This document shows positions 24,935 to 34,326 of a DNA stretch of 64,000 bases, piece by piece. The notes under the pieces are model-generated. The model was not told where the DNA came from and made no database searches. It saw only the letters and a program-made list of their open reading frames with translations. A program made the translations under genes and the position numbers. The DNA comes from Mycobacterium sp. (GTDB taxonomy: Bacteria > Actinomycetota > Actinomycetes > Mycobacteriales > Mycobacteriaceae). Within the stretch, counting starts at the first letter, position 1. Each line of letters starts with the position of its first letter. The stretch covers positions 62,001-126,000 of the forward strand of contig RXJD01000021.1 of NCBI GenBank assembly GCA_003987775.1, written 5' to 3'.

Positions 24935-27207
24935 GCCGATTCCAGCAACAACCGGCGTTCGGCGGCCGCGACCGTGCGCCGGGTGGCCGTCACCGCGTCG
25001 GGATTGACCGACACCGAGGTGATGCCCATCCGGACCAGGTGCTCGGCGAATGCGGGGTTGGTCGACGGTGCCTGGCCGCACAGCGACGAGGTGATGCCGT
25101 GCTTGCGCGCCGTGGCGATGATGCGTCCGATCGCATCGAGCACCGCGCCGTCGGATTCGTCGAACAGTTCGGCGCAGATGTCGGAGTCGCGGTCGACGCC
25201 CAGGACCAGCTGAGTGAGGTCGTTGCTGCCGATGGACACCCCGTCGATGCCCATCGCGATGTACTCGGGCAGCCAGAACATCACCGACGGTACTTCGGCC
25301 ATCACCCACCGGTGCAGACCGCGCTGCCTGCCCAGCGGGCTGGCATCCACCTGAGCCAGGCACGATTCCAGCTCCCACCGCGTCCTGACGAATGGAATCA
25401 TCAAGTGCACGTTGGGGTTACGCTCCCGCACCCGGGCCAGCGCCTCGAGTTCGAGCGCGAACAGGTCGGGCTCCTTGACGTAGCGGTAGCAGCCGCGGTA
25501 GCCGATCATCGGGTTGTGTTCGACCGGCTCGTAGGCCTCGCCGCCCTGCAGACCGCGGAATTCGTTGCTGCGGAAGTCGGTGGCACGGTAGACGACCGGC
25601 CGAGACCCGAAGGCGGCGGCGATGCGGCCGATGGAGGCCACTATGGCGTCAACCAGGCCGGCCTGCTCGCCGCGGGCGATCAGGTCGCGCGGATGGCGCC
25701 CGGAAAGGGCTTGGGTGAGCAGGAACTCGGCCCTCAGCAGGCCCACTCCGTCCACGTCCTGGGCGGCGACCGCCTCGGCGGTGTCCGGAATCGCCAGGTT
25801 GACGTAGATCTTGGTGCCGGTGGTCTCGCTGACCGTCGCCACCGTGGCCGATGGCGCCGCGACCACCTGCGCCGGTGCGGTGGCGGCGCCGGCGGTGACG
25901 GTGCCGCGGCCGCCGTCGACGGTGACGACGTGACCGTCGTGCAGGATTGTCGTCGCGTCGCGGGCGCCCACCACGCACGGAACCCGCAGCTCGCGCGCGA
26001 CGATGGCCGCGTGACAGGTCATCCCGCCGGTCTCGGTGACCAGCGCCGCGGCGCGGCGGATCGCCGGCAGCCAGTCGGGGTTGGTCATCGGGGCGACCAG
26101 AATCTCGTTGTCCTGCAGGCGGTTACCCTCCTGCGGGGTGCGCAGCACCCGGATGCGACCCGAGGCCGAGCCGGGCGCGGCCGGCAGTCCGCGCACCAAC
26201 ACCCCGGATTCCCCGGACTCCCCTGATTCGTCGGCCTCGTCGTCGTACAGCATGGTGATCGGCCGGGCCTGCACCAGCCAGGTCTTGCCGTCGGCGATCG
26301 CCCATTCGACGTCCTGCGGGCAGCCGTGGTGATTCTCCACCGCGACAACGAGTTCCGCGACCCGCCGCAGCGCGTCGTCGTCGAGTACGCGCGCTTCGGC
26401 CTGCTCGGGTGTCAGTTCGACGATGACGTCGTGACCGTCGGCACCACGTTCGATCTTGAAGGCCTGGTACCCGATCGAGAAATCGCGCACCCCCAGCGTC
26501 TTCTTGTCGATGACATAGGTGTCGGGCTGGACCTTTCCGGACACCACGACCTCACCCAGGCCCAGCGCGGCTTCGATGACCAGGTGATCCCGCTCGCCCG
26601 TGCTGGGGTCGGCACTGAACGCGACACCGGACTTCTCCGAGGCGATCATCTGCTGGACGACGACGGCCATCGCGGGGTCCGCGGTGAAACCGCGACTGGC
26701 CCGGTAGGTGATGACCCGTGGGCTGAACAGCGAGGCCCAGCACTGCGTGACGGCATCGATCAGGTCTTCGCTACCGGTGATGTTCGTCAGCGTCCGGTTC
26801 ATCCCGGCAAAGGAGGCGTCGCTGCCGTCTTCGCCGGTGGCCGACGAGCGCACCGCCACAACGGTGTTCGACCCCAGCCTGGCGTAGGAATCGAGCAGCT
26901 GCACGCGCACGTCGTCACTGACGCCCGCCTTGGCCACCAGCTTCTGCATGCGCTGGCACAGTTCGCCCAGCCGGGCGCTGTTGTCGACCTGCGCCAGCGC
27001 CTCCCGGTGCAGCGCGGCGAGTTCGGTGTCCACACCGCCGGCCCGCATCGCCGCCTGGTAGCCACCACGGAGCAGGACGAAACCCGGTGGAACCGGCAGA
27101 CCCGCGGCGACCAGCTCACCCATATTGGCGCCCTTGCCGCCGGCCTCCTCGGCGTCGGTCAGGCGCAACGCCGATATGTCCGCGACGTAGCTGTTGTTCG
27201 TGGTCAT
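24925..27207 (-). CDS. ppsA: Phosphoenolpyruvate synthase (pyruvate, water dikinase)
   Basis: 760 residues. It converts pyruvate + ATP + water to PEP + AMP + Pi, running against pyruvate kinase. N-terminal ATP-grasp part (1-320): GGKGANMGELVAAG (23-36), VRSSATGED (119-127). An acidic/Gly-Ser linker follows (323-336), then the phosphohistidine domain with catalytic His399 in GGMTCHAAIVARE. The C-terminal TIM barrel has GSNDLTQLVLGVDRDS and the active-site Cys in SLCGQAPS. Its start overlaps the stop of the upstream kinase/ATPase gene (4 bp). The symbol is the E. coli one and is not the mycobacterial polyketide synthase ppsA. DosR-context expression suggests gluconeogenic PEP supply during dormancy. 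Confidence 0.92.
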   Translation of the reverse strand: MTTNNSYVADISALRLTDAEEAGGKGANMGELVAAGLPVPPGFVLLRGGYQAAMRAGGVDTELAALHREALAQVDNSARLGELCQRMQKLVAKAGVSDDVRVQLLDSYARLGSNTVVAVRSSATGEDGSDASFAGMNRTLTNITGSEDLIDAVTQCWASLFSPRVITYRASRGFTADPAMAVVVQQMIASEKSGVAFSADPSTGERDHLVIEAALGLGEVVVSGKVQPDTYVIDKKTLGVRDFSIGYQAFKIERGADGHDVIVELTPEQAEARVLDDDALRRVAELVVAVENHHGCPQDVEWAIADGKTWLVQARPITMLYDDEADESGESGESGVLVRGLPAAPGSASGRIRVLRTPQEGNRLQDNEILVAPMTNPDWLPAIRRAAALVTETGGMTCHAAIVARELRVPCVVGARDATTILHDGHVVTVDGGRGTVTAGAATAPAQVVAAPSATVATVSETTGTKIYVNLAIPDTAEAVAAQDVDGVGLLRAEFLLTQALSGRHPRDLIARGEQAGLVDAIVASIGRIAAAFGSRPVVYRATDFRSNEFRGLQGGEAYEPVEHNPMIGYRGCYRYVKEPDLFALELEALARVRERNPNVHLMIPFVRTRWELESCLAQVDASPLGRQRGLHRWVMAEVPSVMFWLPEYIAMGIDGVSIGSNDLTQLVLGVDRDSDICAELFDESDGAVLDAIGRIIATARKHGITSSLCGQAPSTNPAFAEHLVRMGITSVSVNPDAVTATRRTVAAAERRLLLESARG

Positions 27208-28733
27208 GCCCGTTCCTTTCGGTGCAGAGTGTCGTCGGTCGCGCGGCTCCAGACCTCATAGGCCTGGGCCACGGAAGCGTCGAGCGGCTGGGAGGTGTCC
27301 ATTCGATACGCCGACTCCCAGGCGTCGCGTCGTGCCGCCAGGGCGGCGGCGATGTCGGGGGTGGCATCGGAGTTGCCCGGTGCGCGGTGCTCGATGCGGC
27401 CGGCGCTCGTCTCCACCGGCACGGCGCACACGATCTCGGCGATCCGCGCATGGGTTTCATCGGCCATGCGCCGGGCCTGGGCGCGCAGACCCGGGTCCTG
27501 CCAGGTGCCGTCGAGGATCACCGACCGCCCCTCGTGCAGCAGTACGCGGGCCCGGTGCAGCACCGTTTCGTAGACGGCGGCGACATTGTCGGGGCTGTAG
27601 AGACCGGAGTCCAGCACCCCGGGGCTACCGGAGATGGCACCCGACTCGCGCAGCTCCCGTCGCACATCGTCGGTGGAGATCACCTGTGCGCCAACCTGTT
27701 CGGCGAGCCCGCGGGCCACGGTGGACTTACCGCTGCCGGGATTCCCCCCGATCAGCACCAGTCGGACGGCTCCGGCGGCGAGGTGCTCAGCCGCTATCGC
27801 GAGGTGCCGCGCGGCGTCGTCGGCGGATTGCTGTCTGCCCTGCAGGAACCGCACGCAATCGACCTTGGCCCGCACACCCGCCCGGTAGGCGATGTAGAAG
27901 TGCTGCAACGACGGCGGCGCCGCATCGCCCGTCAGCGCGACGTAGCGCGCCATGAAGTGGTCGCCGAGGTCTTTGCGGCCCAGGAACTCCAGGTCCATGG
28001 CCAGGAAGGCGGCGTCGTCGATGCGGTCCAGATGGCGCAGCTGGTCGTCGAACTCCAGGCAGTCCAGCAGTACCGGCTGACCGTCGACGAAGAAGATGTC
28101 GTCGGCGAGCAGGTCACCGTGGCCGTCGAGGATGCTGTCCTCGTCGATCCGGCGGGCGAACAGTCGGCCCCGGCCTGAAACGTATTCCGCGGCAAGGCGC
28201 TCGATACGGGTGACGGTCTCCTGCGTCACTCCCGGAACCGCGGTGAACTGGTGCAGTTCGTTCAGATTGGCCCGCCATCGCTGATCGACCGCACCGGCCT
28301 CACCCTGGATGCTGATCAACGGGCTGCGCTCGGCCCGGCTGTGAAAGTCCGTGAGCACCGCGGCGATCGCGTCCAACAGCCGCTCGCATTCGCCGGAAGC
28401 CTTGTGGCCGAGCAAGAATGCCAGCCGGTCCTGGTCGCGGTAGCGGCGCATCACGACGATCGGTTCGGCGGCGCCTCCGGCCGGATCGGACAGGTGGGCC
28501 ACCCCGAGGTACGCCTCGGGCGACAGGCGGCGATTCAGCTCGACTTCCCGCCGGCAGGCGCGCTCCCGCTCTTCGGTGGTGCGGAAGTCGACGAAATCGG
28601 TCAGCACCGGCTTCTTGGCCTTGTATGCCCGATCGCCGGCCAGCACGACAACACCGGTGTGGGTTTCCCGGACATCCAGAAACGGGGCTGTGGTCGAATC
28701 AGTTGAACGTTCGGCGGTAATCGCAAGCTCCAT
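27204..28733 (-). CDS. Aminoglycoside-phosphotransferase-like / P-loop kinase two-domain protein (Rv2004c type)
   Basis: 509 residues. The N-terminal half resembles APH/choline-kinase folds: GHGDL at 204-208 with the Asp in the catalytic-loop position, and LDCLEFDDQLRHLDRIDD near 223-240. The C-terminal half (320-509) is a P-loop kinase with Walker A GGNPGSGKST (329-338) and a VILDGTW segment. This is the organisation of the DosR regulon protein Rv2004c, of unknown substrate. It lies 4 bp after the Usp gene (28738) and overlaps PEP synthase, so they form one operon. Confidence 0.88.
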   Translation of the reverse strand: MELAITAERSTDSTTAPFLDVRETHTGVVVLAGDRAYKAKKPVLTDFVDFRTTEERERACRREVELNRRLSPEAYLGVAHLSDPAGGAAEPIVVMRRYRDQDRLAFLLGHKASGECERLLDAIAAVLTDFHSRAERSPLISIQGEAGAVDQRWRANLNELHQFTAVPGVTQETVTRIERLAAEYVSGRGRLFARRIDEDSILDGHGDLLADDIFFVDGQPVLLDCLEFDDQLRHLDRIDDAAFLAMDLEFLGRKDLGDHFMARYVALTGDAAPPSLQHFYIAYRAGVRAKVDCVRFLQGRQQSADDAARHLAIAAEHLAAGAVRLVLIGGNPGSGKSTVARGLAEQVGAQVISTDDVRRELRESGAISGSPGVLDSGLYSPDNVAAVYETVLHRARVLLHEGRSVILDGTWQDPGLRAQARRMADETHARIAEIVCAVPVETSAGRIEHRAPGNSDATPDIAAALAARRDAWESAYRMDTSQPLDASVAQAYEVWSRATDDTLHRKERA

Positions 28734-28737
28734 GACT

Positions 28738-29640
28738 TCAGGCCGTCAGTCGCCGGGACGGGGTCTGCACCGGTCGCGCGACGATAACCGGTGTGCGGGT
28801 GGAGTGGACAACCGCGTTGCTGACCGACCCCAACAGCATGGCGCCGACCGAGCCGCGCCCGTGACTGCCGACCACCACCAGCTGCGCGGATTCCGCCTGC
28901 TTGATGAGCTGTCGAGCGGGCCGGTCACACACCACCACGCGGTGCACGGTCACGTCGGGAAACTGCTCCTGCCATCCCGCCAGGCGTTCGGCCAGAATGC
29001 GATCCGCGTCCTCTTTGAAGATGGTCCAGTCCAGCCCGGGCAATTCGACTGCTTCGATGTCGCTCCACGCGTGCACCGCTTTCAGCTCGACTCCGCGCCG
29101 GGAGGCTTCCTCGAATGCGATGGCCGTCGCCAGCTCGGAAGCGGGCGATCCGTCGATTCCCACGACGACCGCAGCGCCCGCCCGGACGTCTTCATCACGG
29201 ATCACCGCGACGGGGCAGTTGGCGCGCCGGATCACCGCTGAGCTGACCGAGCCCAGCAGTCCCCGCCCCACTGCCGAGCGGCCGTGGCTGCCCACGACCA
29301 TCAGCTCCGCGTTCTCGGACAGTCGCACCAGTGTCGGAACCGGCGGTGAGCATTTCAACTCGGTGGAGACCGGAACGGGCCGGGAGGTGCCGATAATGTC
29401 CTCGGCCACCTTGACGGCATGTTGCAGTACCCGGTGGCCGTCCTCGTCGCTCCACATCCCCATGCCCATCGACAACGGCATTTCCGGGTACATGGGGACC
29501 GCGGCGGTCACCATGTGGATCAGCGTGAGGGGGACGTGGCGCAACACGGCTTCCCGCGCCGCCCACACCACCGCGGCATTCGATGGTTCCGATCCGTCGA
29601 CGCCGACGAGGATGCCGTGGCGCTCAGCCAGCGCGTCCAT
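28738..29640 (-). CDS. Universal stress protein, tandem UspA domains (Rv2005c type)
   Basis: 300 residues with two ATP-binding Usp domains: VVGSHGRSAVGRGLLGSVSS (near 130-150) and VVGSHGRGSVGAMLLGSVSN (near 263-283), both complete. It is very similar to the Usp at 21899, with shared blocks such as EASRRGVxLxAVHAWSD. It is the first gene of the operon with the Rv2004c-like gene, PEP synthase and the two KAS genes. It faces OtsB1 across a DosR-type promoter, the same order as Rv2004c-Rv2005c-Rv2006 in M. tuberculosis. Confidence 0.94.
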   Translation of the reverse strand: MDALAERHGILVGVDGSEPSNAAVVWAAREAVLRHVPLTLIHMVTAAVPMYPEMPLSMGMGMWSDEDGHRVLQHAVKVAEDIIGTSRPVPVSTELKCSPPVPTLVRLSENAELMVVGSHGRSAVGRGLLGSVSSAVIRRANCPVAVIRDEDVRAGAAVVVGIDGSPASELATAIAFEEASRRGVELKAVHAWSDIEAVELPGLDWTIFKEDADRILAERLAGWQEQFPDVTVHRVVVCDRPARQLIKQAESAQLVVVGSHGRGSVGAMLLGSVSNAVVHSTRTPVIVARPVQTPSRRLTA

Positions 29641-29664
29641 CTCGTTCTCCCTCCGTTACCGAAA

Positions 29665-29710
29665 ACGCTATTGCCCGAACCGACCTGGGTCGTGGGGCTT
29701 TAGTCACCAA
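29665..29710 (-). promoter_or_regulatory. DosR-box promoter between Usp and otsB1
   Basis: On the minus strand TTGGTGACTAAAGCCCCAC (29692-29710) matches the DosR consensus, and TAGCGT (29665-29670) is a possible -10 for the Usp operon. Bases around both elements are the same as in the promoter at 22810-22856. The box may also serve the divergent otsB1 gene, starting about 75 bp away. Confidence 0.7.
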
Positions 29711-29782
29711 GTGCAGGGACGTGGGACCTTCATTGCCTTTTCGGCGGCCAACTGGAGCTCGCGCTGTGGCATCGTCACTGAC

Positions 29783-32700
29783 GTGACCGACTGGCCCGCC
29801 ACCATTGACCGGCGTTTTCACGATGCGGTGATCCTGAACCTCGACGGGGTGCTTTCCGCGGCGGTTTCGGGCGGCTTCCGCGCCTCCGATTCCACGGGGC
29901 CGCTGCTGCGCCGGCTGCGCGAGGCGGGCATCGGTACGGCGGTCTACTCGACCACCCGGGGCGGTGCGCAACTGTCCGAGGGTGTCATCGACGACCTCGG
30001 CGAGGTCGACGCGATCGAGTTCGCCGATGAACACGACTCCTCGGTGCTGACCCGGACAGCGGCCCGGCTGAAGGTTCGCCCGGACCGGTGCGCGGTGATC
30101 GAGCACGATCCGGCGGCCGTCGAAGATGCCTGCGCCGCCGGTTTCAGCCTGGTGATCGGGCTCGACCACGGCGGTGAGGAACTCACCTCCCGCGGAGCCG
30201 ACGCCGTTATCGCCGACCTCGCCGAAATCTCGGTGCGCAATGCCGACGCGGTGATTTCGGCCATCACCGACGCCCTGCAGGTCTACAGCCAGCTCGAGGA
30301 GCTCGTCACCGCTCGCCAACCGGTGATCTTCGTCGACTTCGACGGCACATTGTCCGACATCGTCGGTCAGCCGGAGTCGGCGAAGCTGGTGCCCGGCGCC
30401 GCCGCGGCGTTGCGGGCACTGACACGGCAGTGTCCGGTGGCGGTGATCAGCGGCCGCGACCTTGCCGACCTTCGGGCCCGCGTCGACGTCGAGGGGTTGT
30501 GGTTCGCCGGCAGCCACGGCTTCGAACTCGTCGCACCCGACGGCACGCTGCACCAGAACGGCGAGGCTGCCGGGTCGATCAGCGCATTGGTTCGTGCCGC
30601 AACGCATCTGGCAGAGGAGCTCAAAGACATCCCCGGCACGATCGTGGAACGCAAGCGCTATGCGGTGGCGGTGCACTACCGCAACGCCGATCCGCAAGAC
30701 GTCGACCGGGTGATCGCGGCGGTACGCCGGCTCGGGCGTTCGGTTGGGCTGCACGTCACGACCGGACGCAAGTTGGTCGAGTTGCGGCCGAACGTGTCCT
30801 GGGACAAGGGCAAGACGCTGCACTGGGTTCTGGAACGCCTTGCGGATCACCAGGATTCAGCGTCGACCACGACATTGCCGATCTTCATCGGCGACGACAT
30901 CAGCGACGAGGACGCATTCGACGCGATTCGCTTCGACGGGGTCGGGATCGCGGTCCGCCACCTCGAGGGTGGCGACCGGCCGTCGGCCGCGACGTTCAGC
31001 CTCGAAAGTCCGGCTGCCGTGACCGAATTCCTGCACCGGCTGGCCAACGACCTCAGCGAGGAGTCGGAGGCGCCCAACGACGCGTGGGAACTCGTCTACG
31101 ACCACTACGATCCGGCCGCCGAGCGGCTGCGCGAAACGCTGTGCACCGTCGGCAACGGCTATGTCGCCACCCGCGGCTGCGCCGCCGAGGCCACCGCGTC
31201 ACAGCACCACTACCCCGGCACCTACGCGACTGGGGTCTACAACATCCTGGAAGACCAGATCGCGGGCCGGACCATCGAGAACGAGAGCCTGGTCAACCTG
31301 CCCAACTGGCTGTCCCTGACCCTGCGGATCGACGGCGGACCGTGGTTCGACATCGACCAGGCCGACATCCTCTCCTACCGGCAGGTCTTCGACCTACGCC
31401 ACGCCACCTTGTCCCGGAAGGTCCGCTTCCAGGATGCCGCCGGCCGGATCACGACCCTGGACCAGCAACGCTTCGCCTCCATGCACGATCCGCACGTGCT
31501 GGCGATGAAGGCCACCGTGTATGCGGAAAATTGGTCCGGCACAGTCGAGTTCGAGTCTCTGCTGGACGCCACCGTACGCAACACGATGGTCGATCGCTAC
31601 AAGCCGTTGTCCAGCGCGCACCTGACCGAGGCGGTGATGCACGACGTCGCGCCGCACGGCGTGGTGCTGCGCACCGAGACATCGCAGTCCCGCATCGCGA
31701 TCGCATTCGCCGCCCGCAGCACGGTGTGGCAGGGCAGCGATGCGATGAGCCCGGCCGACGCGCAGTACACCATGATTCGCGAGCACAACCGCGGCGGCCA
31801 ACACATCGAAGTCGCGGTGTCCGCCGGTCAGCCGGTGACGCTGGAAAAGATCGCCACCATCTTCACCGGCCGGGACGCCGCCATCGCCGAGCCGTCCGCG
31901 GCCGCGGCGGAAAGCCTCGATGCCGCCGGACGCTACGCCGAACTGCACCGGGCGCACGCGCGCGCGTGGGCGCGGCTGTGGGAGCAGTGCAACGTCGGGC
32001 TGTCCGACGGCGACGACGCGCTGCGGGTCTTGCGGCTGCATCAGGTGCATGTGCTGCAGACCATCTCACCGCATACCGCCGAACTCGACGCCGGGGTTCC
32101 GGCGCGCGGACTGCACGGCGAGGCCTACCGCGGGCACGTGTTCTGGGACTCGTTGTTCATCTCTCCGGTGCTGAGCCTGCGCATGTCCAACGTGTCGCGG
32201 TCGCTACTGCTGTACCGGTACCGGCGCTTGCCGCAAGCCCGCCGGGCGGCGCACCGCGCCGGCCATCTCGGCGCCATGTTCCCCTGGCAGTCGGGCAGCG
32301 ACGGACGCGAAGTCAGCCAGGAAGTGCATCTCAATCCCCAGTCGGGGCGCTGGGTACCCGACGCCAGTGCGCGGGCACACCACGTCGGGCTCGCTGTCGC
32401 CTACAACACCTGGCAGAACTACCAGGTCAGCGGTGACCGCCAGTTTCTGGTCGACTACGGCGCCGAGATGCTGGCCGAGATCGCGCGATTCTTCGTGGGC
32501 CTGGCCAACTTCGACACCGGTCTCGGCCGCTACACGATCCGCGGCATCATCGGGCCGGACGAGTTCCATTCCGGTTATCCGGGAAGGGAATACGACGGAA
32601 TCGACAACAACGCGTACACCAACGTGATGGCGGTCTGGGTCATCCTGCGGGCGATGGAGGCGCTGGACCTGCTGCCACTGCGCGACCGTCTCGAACTCGT

Positions 32701-33469
32701 CGCCAAGCTCGGCCTGACCACTCAGGAGCGGGAGCGCTGGGACCACGTGAGCCGGCGCATGTTCGTGCCGTTCCACGACGGCGTCATCAGCCAGTTCGAA
32801 GGTTATGCCGAACTGGCCGAACTGGATTGGGAGGGATACCGGCAGCGGTACGACAACATCCAGCGACTCGACCGCATCCTGGAAGCCGAGAACGACAGCG
32901 TCAACAACTACAAGGCGTCCAAGCAGGCCGACGCACTGATGTTGTTCTACCTGCTGTCGTCAGAAGAGTTGCTCGGCCTGTTCGGCCGGCTCGGCTACCA
33001 CTTCGCGCCCGAGCAGATCCCCCGAACGGTCGACTACTACCTGGCCCGTACCTCCGACGGTTCGACGTTGAGCGCCGTCGTGCACTCCTGGGTGCTGGCG
33101 CGCGCCAACCGCGCCAACGCTCTGGAGTACTTCCAGCAGGTGCTCGATTCCGACGTCACCGACATCCAGGGCGGAACCACCGCGGAAGGCATCCACCTGG
33201 CGGCGATGGCGGGCAGCATCGATCTGCTGCAGCGCTGCTTCACCGGGCTGGAAACGCGCGACGACCGGCTGATCCTCAGCCCGCAGTGGCCGGAAGGGCT
33301 TGGGCCGATCGAGTTTCCGTTCGGGTACCGCGGTCACCGCCTGCATCTGCAGATCAGCGGGCGCAGCGCGACCCTGACCGCGGAATCCGGCGGCGCGGGA
33401 CCCATCGACGTCGAGTGCCGGGGCCGGATTCACCGGCTGCTGCCCGGCAGCACGATCCAGGTCGGATAG
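29783..33469 (+). CDS. otsB1: Trehalose-6-phosphate phosphatase / GH65 fusion (OtsB1, Rv2006 type)
   Basis: 1228 residues from GTG 29783 (another in-frame GTG is at 29711). Three parts: a reduced HAD-like segment (1-170) with LNLDGV in place of the catalytic DxDG, and so inactive; an OtsB phosphatase (about 175-440) with VDFDGTLSD, VISGRD, and GDDISDEDAFDAI; and a long glycoside hydrolase 65/trehalose-phosphorylase-like part (about 440-1228) with GNGYVATRG, HRAGHLGAMFPWQSGSDG, RGIIGPDEFHSGYPG (catalytic acid Glu) and KQADALMLFY. The homologue Rv2006 is about 100 residues longer, the difference being in the first HAD domain. It is divergent from the Usp gene, with a DosR box between. Confidence 0.88.
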   Translation: MTDWPATIDRRFHDAVILNLDGVLSAAVSGGFRASDSTGPLLRRLREAGIGTAVYSTTRGGAQLSEGVIDDLGEVDAIEFADEHDSSVLTRTAARLKVRPDRCAVIEHDPAAVEDACAAGFSLVIGLDHGGEELTSRGADAVIADLAEISVRNADAVISAITDALQVYSQLEELVTARQPVIFVDFDGTLSDIVGQPESAKLVPGAAAALRALTRQCPVAVISGRDLADLRARVDVEGLWFAGSHGFELVAPDGTLHQNGEAAGSISALVRAATHLAEELKDIPGTIVERKRYAVAVHYRNADPQDVDRVIAAVRRLGRSVGLHVTTGRKLVELRPNVSWDKGKTLHWVLERLADHQDSASTTTLPIFIGDDISDEDAFDAIRFDGVGIAVRHLEGGDRPSAATFSLESPAAVTEFLHRLANDLSEESEAPNDAWELVYDHYDPAAERLRETLCTVGNGYVATRGCAAEATASQHHYPGTYATGVYNILEDQIAGRTIENESLVNLPNWLSLTLRIDGGPWFDIDQADILSYRQVFDLRHATLSRKVRFQDAAGRITTLDQQRFASMHDPHVLAMKATVYAENWSGTVEFESLLDATVRNTMVDRYKPLSSAHLTEAVMHDVAPHGVVLRTETSQSRIAIAFAARSTVWQGSDAMSPADAQYTMIREHNRGGQHIEVAVSAGQPVTLEKIATIFTGRDAAIAEPSAAAAESLDAAGRYAELHRAHARAWARLWEQCNVGLSDGDDALRVLRLHQVHVLQTISPHTAELDAGVPARGLHGEAYRGHVFWDSLFISPVLSLRMSNVSRSLLLYRYRRLPQARRAAHRAGHLGAMFPWQSGSDGREVSQEVHLNPQSGRWVPDASARAHHVGLAVAYNTWQNYQVSGDRQFLVDYGAEMLAEIARFFVGLANFDTGLGRYTIRGIIGPDEFHSGYPGREYDGIDNNAYTNVMAVWVILRAMEALDLLPLRDRLELVAKLGLTTQERERWDHVSRRMFVPFHDGVISQFEGYAELAELDWEGYRQRYDNIQRLDRILEAENDSVNNYKASKQADALMLFYLLSSEELLGLFGRLGYHFAPEQIPRTVDYYLARTSDGSTLSAVVHSWVLARANRANALEYFQQVLDSDVTDIQGGTTAEGIHLAAMAGSIDLLQRCFTGLETRDDRLILSPQWPEGLGPIEFPFGYRGHRLHLQISGRSATLTAESGGAGPIDVECRGRIHRLLPGSTIQVG

Positions 33470-33524
33470 ATCGCCACGGGCCGCGGCCGCCACGGGTCGC
33501 GGAAGAGGATTCAGGCGCGCTGTG

Positions 33525-34301
33525 TCAGTGCCGGACCAGCAGCACCGAGCAATCCGGATACCCGAGAATCGGATGGCAGTTCGGGGTCTCCAGTCCGGGC
33601 AGCCCGGCCGCCTCGGACTCCCCGACGACGGCCAGATCGATTGCGCGACTGTGGTTCTCGACGGACCTGGCGCCGGTGCCGGAGGCCACGATCTGGACGG
33701 GCACGTCGGGATAGCGGCGAACCCAGCTGTCCAGGCGGCGGTCGATCTGGCGCACGATCGCGTGCCGGCGTCGGCCTTCCTCCATGGCCAGGCGGACCAC
33801 CTCGTCGTTGTCGGGGTCGTCATTGAGGACGACCGCGATCACGCCCACCTGGGTGGGCGTGCCGTCGGGGTTGGTGCGGATGACCGCGACCGGGCAGTGC
33901 GCATGGGTGACCAGCGCGGCGGCCGTGGGGCCCAGCAGGCCGTCGGCGGCCCATCCGCGCCGCGACGTACCCACGCATACCAGGGCCGCGTCGTGTGACG
34001 TGTTGATCAGGGCCTGCGCCGGGTCACCGGAGAGGATGGCGGTCTCGATCTCGACCGGCTTCTCCTGGGCCCGCGCCTCGCTGAGGACCGCGCTTTCCGC
34101 CTGCGACAGCACCATTTCGGCGCGTTCGAGATCCCATTCGGACGCCGCACCCGCGTCCTTGCCGGAGCCCGTAATCACGTAGGCCAGGCGAAGCGGCATC
34201 TGGCGGCTCAGCGCCTCGTCGATCGCCCACTTGGCGGCGTTGACTGCAGCTTGGGAGCCGTTGACACCCACCACCACCGACTTCGCGTCCAGCTGGTTCA
34301 T
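33525..34301 (-). CDS. Universal stress protein (Rv2028c type), degenerate second domain
   Basis: 258 residues. The first Usp domain is recognisable (VVVGVNGSQAAVNAAKWAIDEAL; VCVGTSRRGWAADGLLGPTAAALV), but its glycine pattern is broken (GTSRRG). The second domain lacks an ATP motif and ends YPDCSVLLVRH. It is thus probably a non-ATP-binding Usp. It follows pfkB by 25 bp, the same order as Rv2028c-Rv2029c in M. tuberculosis. A weak DosR-like box lies in the end of pfkB. Confidence 0.88.
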   Translation of the reverse strand: MNQLDAKSVVVGVNGSQAAVNAAKWAIDEALSRQMPLRLAYVITGSGKDAGAASEWDLERAEMVLSQAESAVLSEARAQEKPVEIETAILSGDPAQALINTSHDAALVCVGTSRRGWAADGLLGPTAAALVTHAHCPVAVIRTNPDGTPTQVGVIAVVLNDDPDNDEVVRLAMEEGRRRHAIVRQIDRRLDSWVRRYPDVPVQIVASGTGARSVENHSRAIDLAVVGESEAAGLPGLETPNCHPILGYPDCSVLLVRH

Positions 34302-34326
34302 GTCAGCTCCTGACTTTCGCTCACCC

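Noticed and set aside
23635..26226. 863-codon open frame on the plus strand opposite KASIII and PEP synthase
   Set aside because: The opposite strand has clear KASIII and PEP synthase domains. The plus frame has no recognisable domain and an Arg/His/Gln/Val-rich composition typical of antisense frames in GC-rich DNA.
28901..29782. In-frame N-terminal extension of otsB1 up to 28901
   Set aside because: This part is antisense to the Usp gene and shows no conserved protein. It ends before the DosR promoter, so the start is at GTG 29711 or 29783.
30430..32436. 668-codon frame inside otsB1
   Set aside because: It is an out-of-frame Arg-rich shadow of the OtsB1-GH65 gene, whose motifs continue throughout the other frame.
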